A DNA stretch of 64,000 bases from Capra hircus. Taxonomy: Eukaryota > Chordata > Mammalia > Artiodactyla > Bovidae. The first letter of the stretch is position 1; every line of letters begins with the position of its first letter. The DNA lies in contig NC_030820.1 in the NCBI RefSeq assembly GCF_001704415.2, positions 44,312,036 through 44,376,035 on the forward strand. The letters are read 5' to 3'. The position numbers and the translations under genes are program-made. The notes below the pieces were generated by a model. It had not been told where the DNA came from. It made no database searches and saw nothing but the letters and a program-made list of their open reading frames with translations. Shown here one piece after another: positions 32,557-44,085 of the stretch.

Positions 32557-32805
32557 TACTGCTCCTCAATACGACAAGTATCCATAGCTCATATTCTTCC
32601 TTAGTGGTTTATGATTTAAGACCTGATGCATTTATAACTCCTGTCAAAAGTCAGTGTTTTCTCCAAACTAAAATGCAACGTGAATATTATTATTAAGCAT
32701 TGGACTGACCTACAGATAGAAAATATTGCTCAGGAAACCACTAGTTTTCAAAGACTAACCCTAACCCTAATGCATATTTTCTGATTTCTGTTGTCATACC
32801 TTTAG
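32557..32805. other. Unique sequence with a short telomere-like word
   Basis: The 16-bp word ctaaccctaaccctaa at 32755-32770 equals about 2.7 vertebrate telomere units. No gene is seen. Confidence 0.5.
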
Positions 32806-32875
32806 ACAGAGGCCTGGCCTGCTGCAGTCCACAGCATCGCAGAGTCAGACCCAACTTAGTCACTGAACAGCAACA
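32806..32875 (+). mobile_element. Bov-A SINE 3' fragment
   Basis: The stretch with gcctgctgcagtccacagca and cgcagagtcagacccaactt matches the end of a Bov-A unit. The 5' part is missing. Confidence 0.7.
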
Positions 32876-32911
32876 CCTTTGAATGTTTTAATCTCAACTC
32901 TGCGTTTTAAG

Positions 32912-33128
32912 AAATATTTATTTCTTTATTTAGCTTGAGGTACATGGAACCTTCACTGTGGTATCGGGGCTTCTCTAGTTGCAGTTAGGGGGCTCCAGAG
33001 GGCATGGGTTCAGTAGTTACCCCTGGCATGTGATCCCATGTGATCTTAGTTCCCCAACCAGGGATCCAACCCCGTTCCCTGCATTGGAAGACAGATTCTT
33101 AACCACTGGACCTCCAGGGAAGTCCTGC
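32912..33128 (-). mobile_element. CHR-type SINE, antisense
   Basis: The minus strand starts with the head ggacttccctggaggtccag and has the body typical of cetartiodactyl CHR elements. On the plus strand this includes gttccccaaccagggatcca and ttcttaaccactggacctcc. The flanks 32896-32911 and 33129-33144 match at 13 of 16 bases (shared end ttttaag), a decayed target-site duplication. Confidence 0.85.
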
Positions 33129-33880
33129 AACTATACCTTTTAAGTATATGATTGGATATACTTGGGTGATTGAATACAGGCGTGTAACCACCACCACAGT
33201 CAAGATCCTGAACAATCGGTTGTCCCAAATGTTTCCTGTTTCCCCTTTGCTATTGATTCCCTACCCCATCCCCACCCCAGAATGGCCCCGAGCTGCTTCC
33301 TGTCACTATTGCTTTGCTCTTTCTGGAGTTTCGTGTGAATGAAACAAACACTCTTTAGTGTTTTATGTTTGACTTTTCACCCATGTTGTGCATTACTGTA
33401 CTGCTCCTTCCTTCAACCAAGTGGCGCCCTGTCATAGGCTGGATATCACCGAGTACTTATCCAGCACTTGGGTCCCTCCCAGCATCTGGCTGTTGGAGTG
33501 ATGCTTGTGTTGACATTTGTTCTCCTTCTCTTGGGAAGAGACCTGGGGAGTGAGATTGCTGGGTCCTAAGTAAGTAAGTGCGTATCTGTGTTTACATCAT
33601 TCTGCCTCACCTCTTTGCAAGGAGCGGTACCATTTTGCGTTTCTGTCATTGCCGAGTGGGTGTTCCATTTACTCCCCATCTTCACCAGCACCTGGGTTTG
33701 CCAGTCTTCCCTGTTTAGCCATTTCAGTGGGGACAGCTGTATCTCCTTCCATTTTTCCTTTGCATTTCTCTGACAACCAGTGATGCCAAGCATCTTCCAT
33801 GTACTTCTGAGCCATTCACAGATTTTCTGTTGTGATATGCTTATAGTCTTTTGACCATTTTTAACTGTTTTTTCTATTAC
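33129..33880 (-). mobile_element. Old L1 (L1M-type), antisense
   Basis: Begins with aaccaccaccacagtcaaga and extends to ORF2-end blocks such as tgagattgctgggtcctaag and the tttgcatttctctgac segment. It is too decayed for coding. Confidence 0.7.
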
Positions 33881-35250
33881 TAAGAAATTGTTAATTATAT
33901 TTATATATTATTTTTAATTTATTTATTACATTTATATATTCATGTTCATTTTTAATTTATTACATTTATATGTATATTTAATATTTATTAGCCATTTTAT
34001 CTTCTTTTAAAGAAGACCCTTTCAAGCTGAATGGAGGAGCAAGCTGACTTGTTATTTTAATGATTTAAGAGCTCATTTGCAAAGAAAACTTCCTCTGAAT
34101 TATGAAAGCATGTGTGTTTGTATAGGGTGGGTGCATGTGTGTATGTGAGGGTGTGTGTGAGTCTGTATGGTGGATGCAAGTGTGAGTGTGTCAGAGTGGA
34201 GAATGGAGAAGAGGCCGGATAGCCATAGGTTGGTAGAATACCTCAGGCAATATCCTGTAATTCATTCATCTGTTTTCTCCACTTCATTTAAAAGAACATC
34301 AAGCAAGAACTGTTGCTTTTATAACCCAGACTTCCGGGAACAGGACACCAGCCCTGAAAGGAGGAGAGCCAGTCAAGGCCTCATTTCTAGGATCCTCAGG
34401 GCCCAGACGCAGGCACAGTCCTTGCTCGGGCATCAGGTCTGCTGCAAGTGGCTCCTGCCTTCTCACTGGAAACAAGATATGTACAGGCTGTCGATAGCAA
34501 GAGTGAGCACAGAGAGCCCAGGAGACCCTGGGTCGCGTCCTGGCAGCCGGAAAGAGCTGGAGGGAAAGTGTGGCACTAGAAACAGACAGCTGCAATAGGA
34601 GGCAGCCACAAGCTTGTGACCCAGCATGAGCAGAGGCCCAGTGTACAGAGAGCTAGTTCACTGGAGCGTGGCACTGAGCTCACCCGACCGGGCTATTTCC
34701 CTTTAACCCTCACCACCTATGGCCTTGTGCCAAGGAATTAATTCGTAAGGAGTTTGGAGAGAAACCTAGCAGATCCTGGAAGCAGGTGTGTTATCTCTCA
34801 TCTTCTCGGTTCCTGTGCCATACCTTATTTCGGTCCAAGCCTGCTTGAATAATGAACACTGCCCAAATGGTAGTCATCACCTACCCGCGGGTACCATGTC
34901 TGCACAAAGCATTCAACTGCTGACGCCTGATTGAGTGCAGCAGCTGCCCCGTCACTGTAGAAGGAATATCTCACATGCCTCACATCCCTGAGGCTCTGGA
35001 AACTGTTCTCAAGTTAAGGCTGCCTGGTGTTTGTTGGATTGATTTCCCATCCTCTGACATGCAAATGTCTCATCACAAAACCTAGACCAGTTGCCACTTC
35101 TCACCAACTAGGTCCAGTTGCTCCTGGCCAAAGAGAAAAAGTAAATAATTAGATTGTACAACTCCCAAATAAGTGTGGGCTAAAAAGGGAAATGAAGAAT
35201 ATTTCATCAATCCATAAAAAGGCAGAAAAATGGAAAAAAGAAAGGAAAAT
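33881..35250. other. Unique sequence with AT-rich and GT-rich tracts
   Basis: An AT-rich TTTATATATT-type tract lies at about 33885-34000 and a GT-rich tract at about 34108-34195. The plus-strand frame 34167-34598 (143 codons) has no recognised domain and begins within the GT tract, so it is not called. Confidence 0.45.
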
Positions 35251-35667
35251 TTCAGTTCAGTCACTCAGTCGTATCTGACTGTTTGCGACCCCATGAATCG
35301 CAGCACACCAGGCCTCCCTGTCCATCACTAGCTCCCGGAGTTCACCCAAACTCATGTCCATCAAGTCAGTGATGCCATCCAGCCACCTCATCCTCTGTCG
35401 TCCCCTTCTCCTCCTGCCCCCAATCCTCCCAGCATCAGGGTCTTTTCCAATGAGTCAGCTCTTTGCATGAGGTGGCCAAAGTATTGGAGTTTCAGCTTTA
35501 TCATCAGTACTTCCAATGAACATCCAGGACTGATCTCCTTTAGGATGGACTGGTTGGATCTCCTTGCAGTCCAAGGGACTCTCAAGAGTCTTCTCCAACC
35601 CCACAGTTCAAAAGCATCAATTCTTTGGCACTCAGCTTTCTTCACAGTCCAACTCTCACATCCATAG
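35251..35667 (-). mobile_element. BovB LINE 3' part, antisense
   Basis: Antisense tail (ttcagttcagtcactcagtc) followed by the C-terminal region back to the gttggactgtgaagaaagc block. The residual minus-strand frame 35388-35750 runs on into unique DNA. Confidence 0.92.
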
Positions 35668-36224
35668 CAACCCCCAAAAGATGTTAGATACAAACACAGC
35701 TGTAGAGTTACAGTAAGTGGGACACTTTCATTCTCAAGTTGCAGTACCACAGTCAGCCTCTGTATGAGTCTTGTTTGGGACTTACCTCCAAAAAAGATGG
35801 TGAGACAGGGTTGGCCCCACAGAGTTATCAGGGCACACCTGCTAAGGGGCAGGAGGGACGGGCTGGGCGGTGCTGCCCTGGGGGCAGGTGTGAGCCCAGG
35901 TGGGGTGGGGGTGGGTGCAGGACGGAGGTCTGAGGGGTGCCTTCAGACCACAGCTTGGGGAGAGTTTGGCATGGTTGTGGGGGTTCCTCCACCCAGGCCA
36001 CCCCTCCACCCAGAATGGACCTGCCCTGGTGCACCTGCCCTGCAGGGAGGCAGGCATGGAGGTGGGACTGCGAACCACCTCTCCGAGCAGAGGGGAGCCC
36101 ACTCCTGGGCACCCACAGCCACGCTGCCCACCACGCAGGCGACAGGAGAAGTTTACAGTAAGAGGACTGAAAGAACATGCTGAGATAACGAAGAGTTTAA
36201 GAGCTTCATCAAAATGTGCTTCAT
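35668..36224. other. GC-richer unique sequence
   Basis: Frames of 60-140 codons overlap in most reading frames between 35740 and 36250. None has recognisable content. Confidence 0.4.
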
Positions 36225-36880
36225 GTACTGTTCGCTTCCCCCATTAACATTGCCCAATGTTTTTAAGCATCTATTCACAGGGTTGAGTAACCGTTACCAT
36301 GATCAAAATTTAGAATATTTGTATTCCTCCCAAAAGAAAGCCTGTTCCTATGAAGCGGTCACTCCCCATTCCACGTCCTGCAGCCCTAGGTCCCCACTTA
36401 CCTTGCTTCTGTCTCTATAAGTTTGCCTGTCCTGGACATTTCACATACATGAGATCACATGACACATAGTCTTTAGTGTCTGACTTTTTACACATCATGT
36501 GTGTCAGTCTGTTCGCGTCGTAGTGTGTGTACATCAGTACCGCACTCCTTTCAATTGACAAATTACATTCCACTGTATGGATATACCATATTTTACCTAT
36601 CCGTTCACTCACTGATGGATAGGCATTTGGACTGTTTCCACTTTGGAGAGTAATTCAGATAAAGCATTCGTCTACCAGTTTTTCTGCAGAGAAGTATTTG
36701 ATACTCTCTTGGGTAAACACTGATCAGTGTTATTGCTGACTGAGCATAACTCTGTAAGATTTGGGGGAAATTAAAAGTGTTTTCTTCCAAAGCACCTCCA
36801 CCATTTTATATTCCACCAAACATGCATGAGTGCTTTGATCTTCTGTACCCTTCAACTTTGTCCATGCACACTTGTCTTAA
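36225..36880 (-). mobile_element. Old L1 (L1M-type), antisense
   Basis: Blocks such as tataagtttgcctgtcctgg, catttcacatacatgagatc and attacattccactgtatgga show the antisense 3' region of an old L1. Confidence 0.65.
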
Positions 36881-38172
36881 TAATGTCTTAAGCTGATCCG
36901 TTTATCTGCATTTCTAGGGAGCAATACAAGAACCTTACAGTAGACCGACTTCAGAAGGCCTCTCCTCCTTTCTTACATATCATGCTTGGCCCACATGTTG
37001 CTTCTGCCTTGATTTCCGAACCCCCAAAATCAGAACTTACTGTTTTGGCAGGAGTCAGGGTATATTTCAATTCTCCTCACTCAATTGCAATGTCTTGATC
37101 ACCACTTTTTGTCTTTCATTTCTATCCTTTCTCCTGGAAACAATTTCTCTCCCTTTGGTGATTCTTTCATCAAATATCAGTGAGTCGCAGAACCACCTCC
37201 GTCTGTTTTTCCTTCCTTCCTCCTGCGTCCTCCTTTCCTTTTTTCTCTTTTGGTCTAACAGTGTCTTCACCGTGCCCTCCCCTGAGACGATAATGCAGGG
37301 AAATACGGAATTCTGAGACCACAGCTAAGCTTACCTCAGACTATCTCCAGGATCCTTTGGAAACTGGGGACTCCGGTGGCCTGTCCAGCAGCTGTCCCAT
37401 CACACGTGGTCCCTCCCAGCCCTCCTCACATGCAGCACCCATGTTTCTTTCAGCATCCTCTGTCTGTTGACTGCTGGTGCTCATTTGATTTTAACAGCTG
37501 CTCCAGCCTCCCTCCCCATTGTCCAGATGGCCGGGACACCTCCCTCCAGGCTCCTTGCTGTGGTCACCTCTCAGGTCAGTCCCCCGGGGGACGGGCTCAG
37601 GGCAGCTTGGCACCCTGAGACTCACAAGTAGAGACTTGCCTTCACCCCAGGTTCCAGAGCAGGATCGATTCCTGTGAAGGGAGAACCTTGTAACACCTCT
37701 TGGCTTTTAGGAACTTTCTTAACAGAATTCTGCTTTTTATCTGGCATTTATCTCCCAGCAAAACTTCAAGACTTTCCCCCGGGAGAGTAACAGTTGTCAA
37801 ACTCACCAGCAAGACTGCATAACTTCTGAGAAAAAAGACACATTTACCATAATCTTTTCTAAGCTTAAAGTTGGCACCCTTAGTTAGCACTTTATTTAAA
37901 CAATGATATCAAGGTTCTGAGGACAAGGAGTTGGAGAATGGCAATGCCTAGAATATTCTCTAAAAAAAAATTTTTCTCTTAGAAAATGATGGTTCTGTTT
38001 GGCACCCACAACCATAATCCAATCTGTTAGGCAAACATAATTTAAAGGTTTGAGAGTTGTTTTTTTTTTTTTTTTTTCCTAAGAGAATTTAAACTTAAAA
38101 AAAAAAAAAACTATTTTAGAGCAAAGTGATTAAACTTAAAAGAAGAGTCCCATGCAAAAAGAAAACTGCGGT
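36881..38172. other. Unique sequence with a T-run and A-run pair
   Basis: No gene is recognised. A T-run at about 38060-38077 and an A-run at about 38098-38110 are about 20 bp apart and could pair in single strands. Confidence 0.4.
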
Positions 38173-38200
38173 TACTTGGTGGTTTAGTCTCCAAGTCATG
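38173..38200 (-). mobile_element. Older Bov SINE, left part
   Basis: The segment with ggtttagtctccaagtcatg is the outer part of an antisense Bov-A-type SINE. It is split by the Bov-A2 that follows and resumes at 38478. Confidence 0.6.
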
Positions 38201-38469
38201 TTGCTGCTAAGTCACTTCAGTCATGTCCGACTCTGTGCGACCCCATAGACGGCAGCCCACCAGGCTCCCCTGTCCCTGGAATGCTCCAGGCAAGAACACT
38301 GGAATGGGTTGCCATTTCCTTCTCCAATGCATGAAAGTGAAAAGTGAAAGTGAAATCACTCTGTTGTGTCCAACCCTCAGTGACCCCATGGGACTGCAGC
38401 CTTCCAGGCTCCTCCGTCCATGGGATTTTCCAGGCAAGAGTACTGGAGTGGGGTGCCATTGCCTTCTCC
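38201..38469 (-). mobile_element. Bov-A2 SINE (dimer), antisense, nested in an older SINE
   Basis: Two Bov-A monomers are joined by the standard linker (atgcatgaaagtgaaaagtg). It begins ttgctgctaagtcacttcag in antisense and ends tgccattgccttctcc. The target-site duplication tctccaagtcatg is found at 38188-38200 and 38465-38477; its first bases overlap the element end, so at least aagtcatg is certain. Confidence 0.93.
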
Positions 38470-38477
38470 AAGTCATG

Positions 38478-38555
38478 CTGGAGTCTTGCAATCCCATTGA
38501 TCGTAGCCTGCCAGGCTTCTCTGTCTATGGGATTCTCTAGGCAAGACTACTTAAG
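38478..38555 (-). mobile_element. Older Bov SINE, right part
   Basis: The segment with gcaatcccattgatcgtagc and gggattctctaggcaagact continues the older antisense SINE beyond the inserted Bov-A2. Confidence 0.7.
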
Positions 38556-38688
38556 TCTTAATAACTATAATAAATCATTGAATGTCCCATTTCTTGATCT
38601 TTATCCTCAAATTTGGTTTTAAAAAGTATATAATCAAGTTTATCTTTTTCCTCCTGAAATGTTTCTGTTTTTCAAAAAAGAAACAGGT
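38556..38688. other. Short unique AT-rich spacer
   Basis: No gene. Confidence 0.3.
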
Positions 38689-38698
38689 ATGCTTTATG

Positions 38699-38810
38699 GG
38701 CGACCCACTCCAGTGTTCTTGCCTGGAGAATCCCAGGGACGGGGGAGCCTGGTGGGCTGCCATCTCTGGGGTCGCAGAGTCGGACACGACTGAAACAACT
38801 TAGCATAGCA
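38699..38810 (+). mobile_element. Bov-A monomer SINE
   Basis: A single Bov-A unit (gcgacccactccagtgttct to gacacgactgaaacaactta). It is bounded by a perfect 10-bp target-site duplication, tatgctttat, at 38689-38698 and 38811-38820. It is a lone right-hand monomer of the Bov-A2 type. Confidence 0.93.
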
Positions 38811-38820
38811 TATGCTTTAT

Positions 38821-39169
38821 TGTCATTTGAAAACTATAACTGTAAGTCTGAGGCGTCACTGCTCAGCCTCTCAGGAGACACCACGGGGACCAGAGTCTGC
38901 GAGGGCGGGGGGTCTCGGGCCCTCCTGCCCAGGCTGGTCCAGGCCCCACGGCTGGAGGTAGGGAGTCACTGGATGAGACCTCTGTTTTCATATTCTCAGC
39001 ATCACAGGCTACCATCTTGGCGCTTCCTTTAGCTGGTGAGCCCATTAACTTTACGCAGGACCAGTTATGGATCTTGTGGGCCTAAGCACAGAATTAAAAT
39101 GGAGGGCCCTTTGTCCAGAATTCAGTAAGAATCTCAGGACAGCAGCAGCAGGGCATTGAGTGGGTGCGG
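38821..39169. other. Unique sequence
   Basis: No gene is recognised. Confidence 0.35.
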
Positions 39170-39900
39170 GGACAGCACTGGGTTAACATGGGCCATCTCC
39201 CAAGACACCTGGCCTGAGGCAATGGGGTTGGAATTGTGTCCTGGGTTGGGGAGACAGGATGCCTCATCATTGTGAGACACTTGATATCTTTATGCCTCTA
39301 CCTGTGGAATTGTTCTATAATCGTAAAGGCTCAAGAATGGCAAAACTGTTGTCAAACCCAAGTTCTTGTCCCCACACACAGTGAGGACAAATACACGAAA
39401 CATCAAGAGTTTGGAGCAGAGAAAGGTTATTGCAGGGCCAGGCAAGGAGTATGGGTGGCTTGTGCTGTTAAGGACCCGAACTGCCTGATGCTTTCAGGGA
39501 AGCGTTTTGAGTGTAAATGTTAGGGAGAGGGCTGCTAGGTGCATGGTTTTCTTCTGATTGACAGGTGGTGAGGGAACAGGTTGATGGTTCAGGAATCTTA
39601 TGTTCAGCCTGACATTACTATCCTCCACCAGCTGGGGCCTTAATTAGTTCCAGCAGAAGAACTCAAGGATGCATATCAGATTCCACATAAGTCCAGTGGG
39701 GAGGCTCTGGGACTCTGCTCTGTTGTCAAGTTGGTGTTTCTTGACTGCTTTTTCTTCATTTCTGCATCCACTTACTTCCCTAATAAGTAACCTTTGGAAC
39801 CCAGGAAAGGCCTGCAAACAAGAAATGCAGGATATGGAAAGGCTTTTGCGTTGTCACCAAAAAAAGTGTTTATGGGAGAGATCCAGGAGAACTGAGTAAC
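39170..39900. repeat. Possible decayed LTR or other dispersed repeat
   Basis: The block agtttggagcagagaaaggt, then ttattgcagggccaggcaag and ctgatgctttcagggaagcg resembles a mammalian LTR-type dispersed repeat I cannot name. An antisense AATAAA-like site would fit the ttattgc word. Edges are unknown. Confidence 0.3.
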
Positions 39901-40639
39901 TCACCCAAATGCCTGACACACTCACCTTACGTCCCACCTTCAGCTAAAGACAGAAGAGGGTGCTGAGCATGGGGAGCGTCAGTTCTGGGGGACACCCAGG
40001 GGCGTTCTGCCTTCTCCATTGATGAGAGTGTCCCCTTTTCCTGCTGCAGGGAGGGAGACATCTTTACAAATGGAGCTTTCCCTCCTAAATGCCAGTGTTT
40101 CTCGCAGGAGTGATCCTACTTCATTTTCACAGTTTTTCCCACATATACTGTTTTGTAGAAAATAACCAGCTTAAAATAATGAGTGTGCCAAAGAGACACA
40201 TTTTCAGGTGGCAGATCAGCTCCCAGAGACACACTGCAGCTCACGTCCTTGTTTGTCCAGACGGACGCTTAGCTTAATTGAATGCAAGTCAAGTGTTATT
40301 TCTCAGCTACAAAAGCCTCAGTCCCCACCACTCTAGTTGGCCTCATTATGGGGGATAATTTGTCTTAAAATCAATCTATTTTAGAATTCCTAAGACTCAA
40401 GTGGCTCCAGTCTGGCAAGGGCATAATTTAATATGACGACCTGAACACGCACACCCAGTTCTTGGGGACCTACTGGTGTTAGTTTTATCAGCTGGACGAC
40501 GTCAGTGTTCAGTTGAATAATAACATCTTCAGGGAGAGTGGGCCTTGCTCGTCTCTGTGAAATATGATCTAATCTGGGACCAAGTGCTGGTCTCAAAAAC
40601 AGTATTTGTCCAAGCCCCTCAGGAACAGGATGTGATCAG
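39901..40639. other. Unique sequence
   Basis: No gene or repeat is recognised. Confidence 0.4.
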
Positions 40640-41000
40640 CAAAGTGAGTGATTTCTCTTTAACACAGAGTAATCTGTTTGCTCTCATGTAAACAGCATTG
40701 AATTTTTCTTGGCATAATGGCTTCCTCTTTAGATGAAATGAGCCTTTTGTACTTATGAAAAATGCATATAATTTTGGCCACTGGCTGAGATAACTTAGCT
40801 TTCTGAATTCAGATATTTTTAGAGTGCATATAAAAGAGCGACTAGTAATTAATAGACTATCGATTGGCTCACCCTCGTCTAATCACAGAGTGCATATAAA
40901 TCATAAGGTGTTTTGCAATTAGGAAAATCCACATGAAATAACAAAATGTTATCTTAACTTTAACAAGTGTGGGCTAATGCATCATGGAATACTTGCTCCA
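40640..41000. other. AT-rich stretch, candidate conserved non-coding element
   Basis: The 14-bp word agagtgcatataaa occurs at about 40820 and again at about 40887. TAATTA-type words (agtaattaatagac near 40846) are frequent, and no repeat signature is seen. Function is not shown. Confidence 0.22.
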
Positions 41001-42485
41001 GCACAGGTCTACCTGTGGGGAACGACTTTCCATTTATCACACACAAAGCAGACTTCTTGTTTTTGCGGACACGGCTGCACTGGATGAAGGTGCCTGGATG
41101 AAGACAGGTGAAATCTGGCCCTGATATCCCCAAAATGCTTGTTTCTCCTCCAGGGATTTTCTGTGTCTTCTTTCTGTCCCCAACACCAGCAGAGCCTCGC
41201 TTTGCACCTCTCCGCAGGCTCCGTTATTTCAGCAGTGCCAGCCAGGATCTCAGCATTTATGCAGCTTTCAGCACCCCCAACACACACACCTTATAAATGA
41301 TCAGCTGCAAAGCAGATTTGAATCAGCTGAGGATAGCATTGGAATAAACAAACCTCAGCCTCAGAGTGGTTACTCTTTTTATGATGCGATTTCCCCATTT
41401 ATTTTTAAACTAAGTAGAACACTTTTATTTCACTTGCCATCTATTTCATAGAAAAAACATGGAAGGGAATTGTGTCACTCTTTTGTGGGGGGTGGAGCTT
41501 ATATTGCTTCTACAATAATTAGATACTGGAAAGATTTTTTATATTGGACGGCTATTCAGTTATTAGAGTTTTTCCCTTTCATTACCTGCTCCCATTTGTA
41601 TGTATGTGAAGTTAAAAGGCTCTGAACTTTCATTATTTGGTTGAATGGTGCCTTTAAACGTTTATTTTAGAGCTGGAAGGGATTTTCAGGTCATTAAATC
41701 CAGTAGTCATTTGTGAAATGAAGGAAGTAAGCAGGAGATAAGTAGTTGAAGGGGTTCAGGACCTGCCACCCCAAAATGCGCCACTTTGTGTGTAACTGAA
41801 GGTGAGGTCGAGCTACTTGCTGCTCAAAGGCCTGTAAAGAGGCAAGGTTGGCAGAAAGGACAGTTCGCTTTCTTTCAAATGCCAGCAACAGGGGAGGGGT
41901 GGACTCCTGTCCAAAGGCCAGCTCCTCACCACTGACAACCAGGAGGCTTTTATATATGCAGAGAGAGGGGGCTTCATGCAGAAACAGCAGTCAGTTCTGA
42001 CGGCCAACTTGAAGCTGGTAATCAGTGATCTGACCAGCATCATCTTGATTCTTTTAAGCACAGTTAGTCTTCAGTTCCAGGGTTGGTTTGTTTCCATTTC
42101 TTGAGGCAAGTTCTCAGAATGATGGCAGCTTATGTCATGGTTACAGTCTGGTCATCCTGTATTTAACTTCTCCATCTGGTAGGCATTTCAGTGTCAGAAA
42201 GACCACTTGTAGAATGTGGCTCAGAGTATTATCAACAGCTCTTGAGGAGGAAATAAAGGTCCTTGCCTTTGTTCACTAAGTTTTCTCCTGTTTGACTAGT
42301 TTCCCTTTGCTTCTGCATGCTCTCACCTTTCTGATAAAACATATTCTTTGGTTAGAGTTTTTCTGCAGACAAAAGGCAGGTGGAGGACATGGCTGGGGGG
42401 TGGAAGCAGGGAGCCCTACAAGGATCATAGGGTTCTGCTCCATTTCAGATGTACTGACTATCTTGAGCTGGAGGCACCTTAAGGG
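41001..42485. other. Unique or unclassified sequence
   Basis: No gene is recognised. The part from about 41740 has an LTR-like feel (ccaccccaaaatgcgccact) and leads directly into the repeat at 42486, so the two may be one element. Confidence 0.3.
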
Positions 42486-42768
42486 CACAGATGCAGGGCG
42501 GCTTCCCCTGCACCCCCTCATCTGCCAGAATAGGGAGCCTCCACAGGAACTTAGGGTCACGGGTCCCCTCCTGGGAGCTTCACCACCAGGAGGGCCCTAG
42601 AAGTGGCCCCACACCCAGACAGACCCTGTCACCAGCTGCCACCCTCCATCCTTCCTCCAAGGGCCCCTCACATTCCCTGAAGACCCTGTGCTCTCAGAAG
42701 GGCCTGCCACCCCCCACACACACACACACCCTTGTAAGGGTGATGTGCAAGCTCTCATAGTTTCCCAC
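42486..42768 (+). repeat. Unnamed dispersed repeat, copy B
   Basis: Homologous to 16215-16505 in the same orientation, ending with the identical gatgtgcaagctctcatagt then ttcccac. Near 42715-42730 it has a CA microsatellite where copy A has ccctccccagaaa. Confidence 0.75.
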
Positions 42769-43275
42769 CATTTGGGTATTTACTTGTTCTTTTCTGTAAT
42801 ACCCACAAGCCTATAATACTAAACCAAAGGCGTGTAACATTTCTCCTGCCAGTTAGTGTGTAGCCAGTTTATTCCATAAGACCCACAGGAGGGTACAGGG
42901 AACGCTTTCCTTCCCTACAAACTTCCCAAGATCATGAGCCTCCTAAGCTGCAGAGCTGAGGCTCAAATGCAGGACCTAGGATCAAAGCCTGACACATGCT
43001 GTGGCTCCCTACCAAGGTCACCCTTCGCGCCAGGCACGCGGTCCCACAGCCAGAGACCTCAGACCCAGGTTCCGTCAGTCTGTCCACAGCTCTGTGCCTG
43101 CTGCTGTCCTGCTGACTCGGGTGATGTGGCCCAGACCCACAAAAGTCTGTGTGACTTCTAAAGGTACAGGGCATCCTGGTGACATGTCTCCATGTGTCCC
43201 AGGATTCAGAGAATGGACTTTATTGGAAAATGTGGTCACATCTGCCTTCTGATGAATAGAAATCCGTGTGAATTT
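42769..43275. other. Unique sequence
   Basis: Overlapping short frames only. Confidence 0.35.
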
Positions 43276-43285
43276 AAGGACTTGA

Positions 43286-43496
43286 CCAGCTTCCCAGGTG
43301 GCTCAGCGGTAAAGAATCCACCTGCCAGTGCAGGAGGCGTGGGTTCAAACCCTGGTTCGGGAAGGTCCCTGGAGGAGGAAATGGTTACCCACCCCAGTAT
43401 TCTTGTCTGGAGAATGGACAGAGGAGCCTGGTGAGCTACCGTCCATGGGGTCACAAAGAGTCGGACACAACTGAACAGCTAAACAACAGTAACAAC
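43286..43496 (+). mobile_element. Bov-tA SINE
   Basis: The head ccagcttcccaggtggctca is followed by a B-box-like gggttcaaaccc and a Bov-A body, ending in aacagctaaacaacagtaac. A perfect 10-bp target-site duplication, aaggacttga, lies at 43276-43285 and 43497-43506. Confidence 0.96.
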
Positions 43497-43506
43497 AAGG
43501 ACTTGA

Positions 43507-43734
43507 TAGAAAACAAATCATTTAAGAACAGTTTAAATGACCTAAATCACTTTGAGTATGGAGGGTTTATAGGAAAAAAAGTGCATATGAAATATTCATT
43601 TTTATGTGCACTCCAGCACTATCCAAATATTTTATTTTTTAAACTGGAAGATTAGGCAAAAACTTTATTCTCAACTTATAAAGACAGACTAAGGATTAGC
43701 AGGCTGCCTGTGAGTAACGGTTAACACACCAGCT
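43507..43734. other. Unique AT-rich spacer
   Basis: No gene is seen. Confidence 0.3.
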
Positions 43735-44085
43735 ATCTTAGTCCATTTGCGCTGCTACAGCAAACACCACGGATGCCGGCTTAAGTAACAGGCGTTTATT
43801 CTCCTGGAGGCTGCGGTCTGCAGCGAGGCACTGGCAGCGTCTGGTGAGACCCCTCCTGGCCCACAGACAATGTCTCCCCTGTGTCCTCGCCTGGCAGACT
43901 GGTAGAGAGCTCTGATTCCCCTCTCCTTATAAGAGCATCAGTCTCATCCCATTGGCTTCCTCCCTGTGACCTTATCTAACCCTCATCACCTCCTGAGACC
44001 CCACCTCCAATCGTCATCCCACTGGGGGGCAGGGCTTCAACACGTAGGTTTGGGGGGACACAAACCTTCAGTGTCCAGTCCCCGT
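43735..44085 (-). mobile_element. MaLR LTR (MST/MLT1-like), antisense, near complete
   Basis: Antisense order of MaLR blocks: cttagtccatttgcgctgct at the left, ggcgtttattctcctggagg, ctccttataagagcatcagt, cccacctccaatcgtcatcc, and gggggacacaaaccttcagt at the right. No internal retroviral region is present. Confidence 0.82.
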
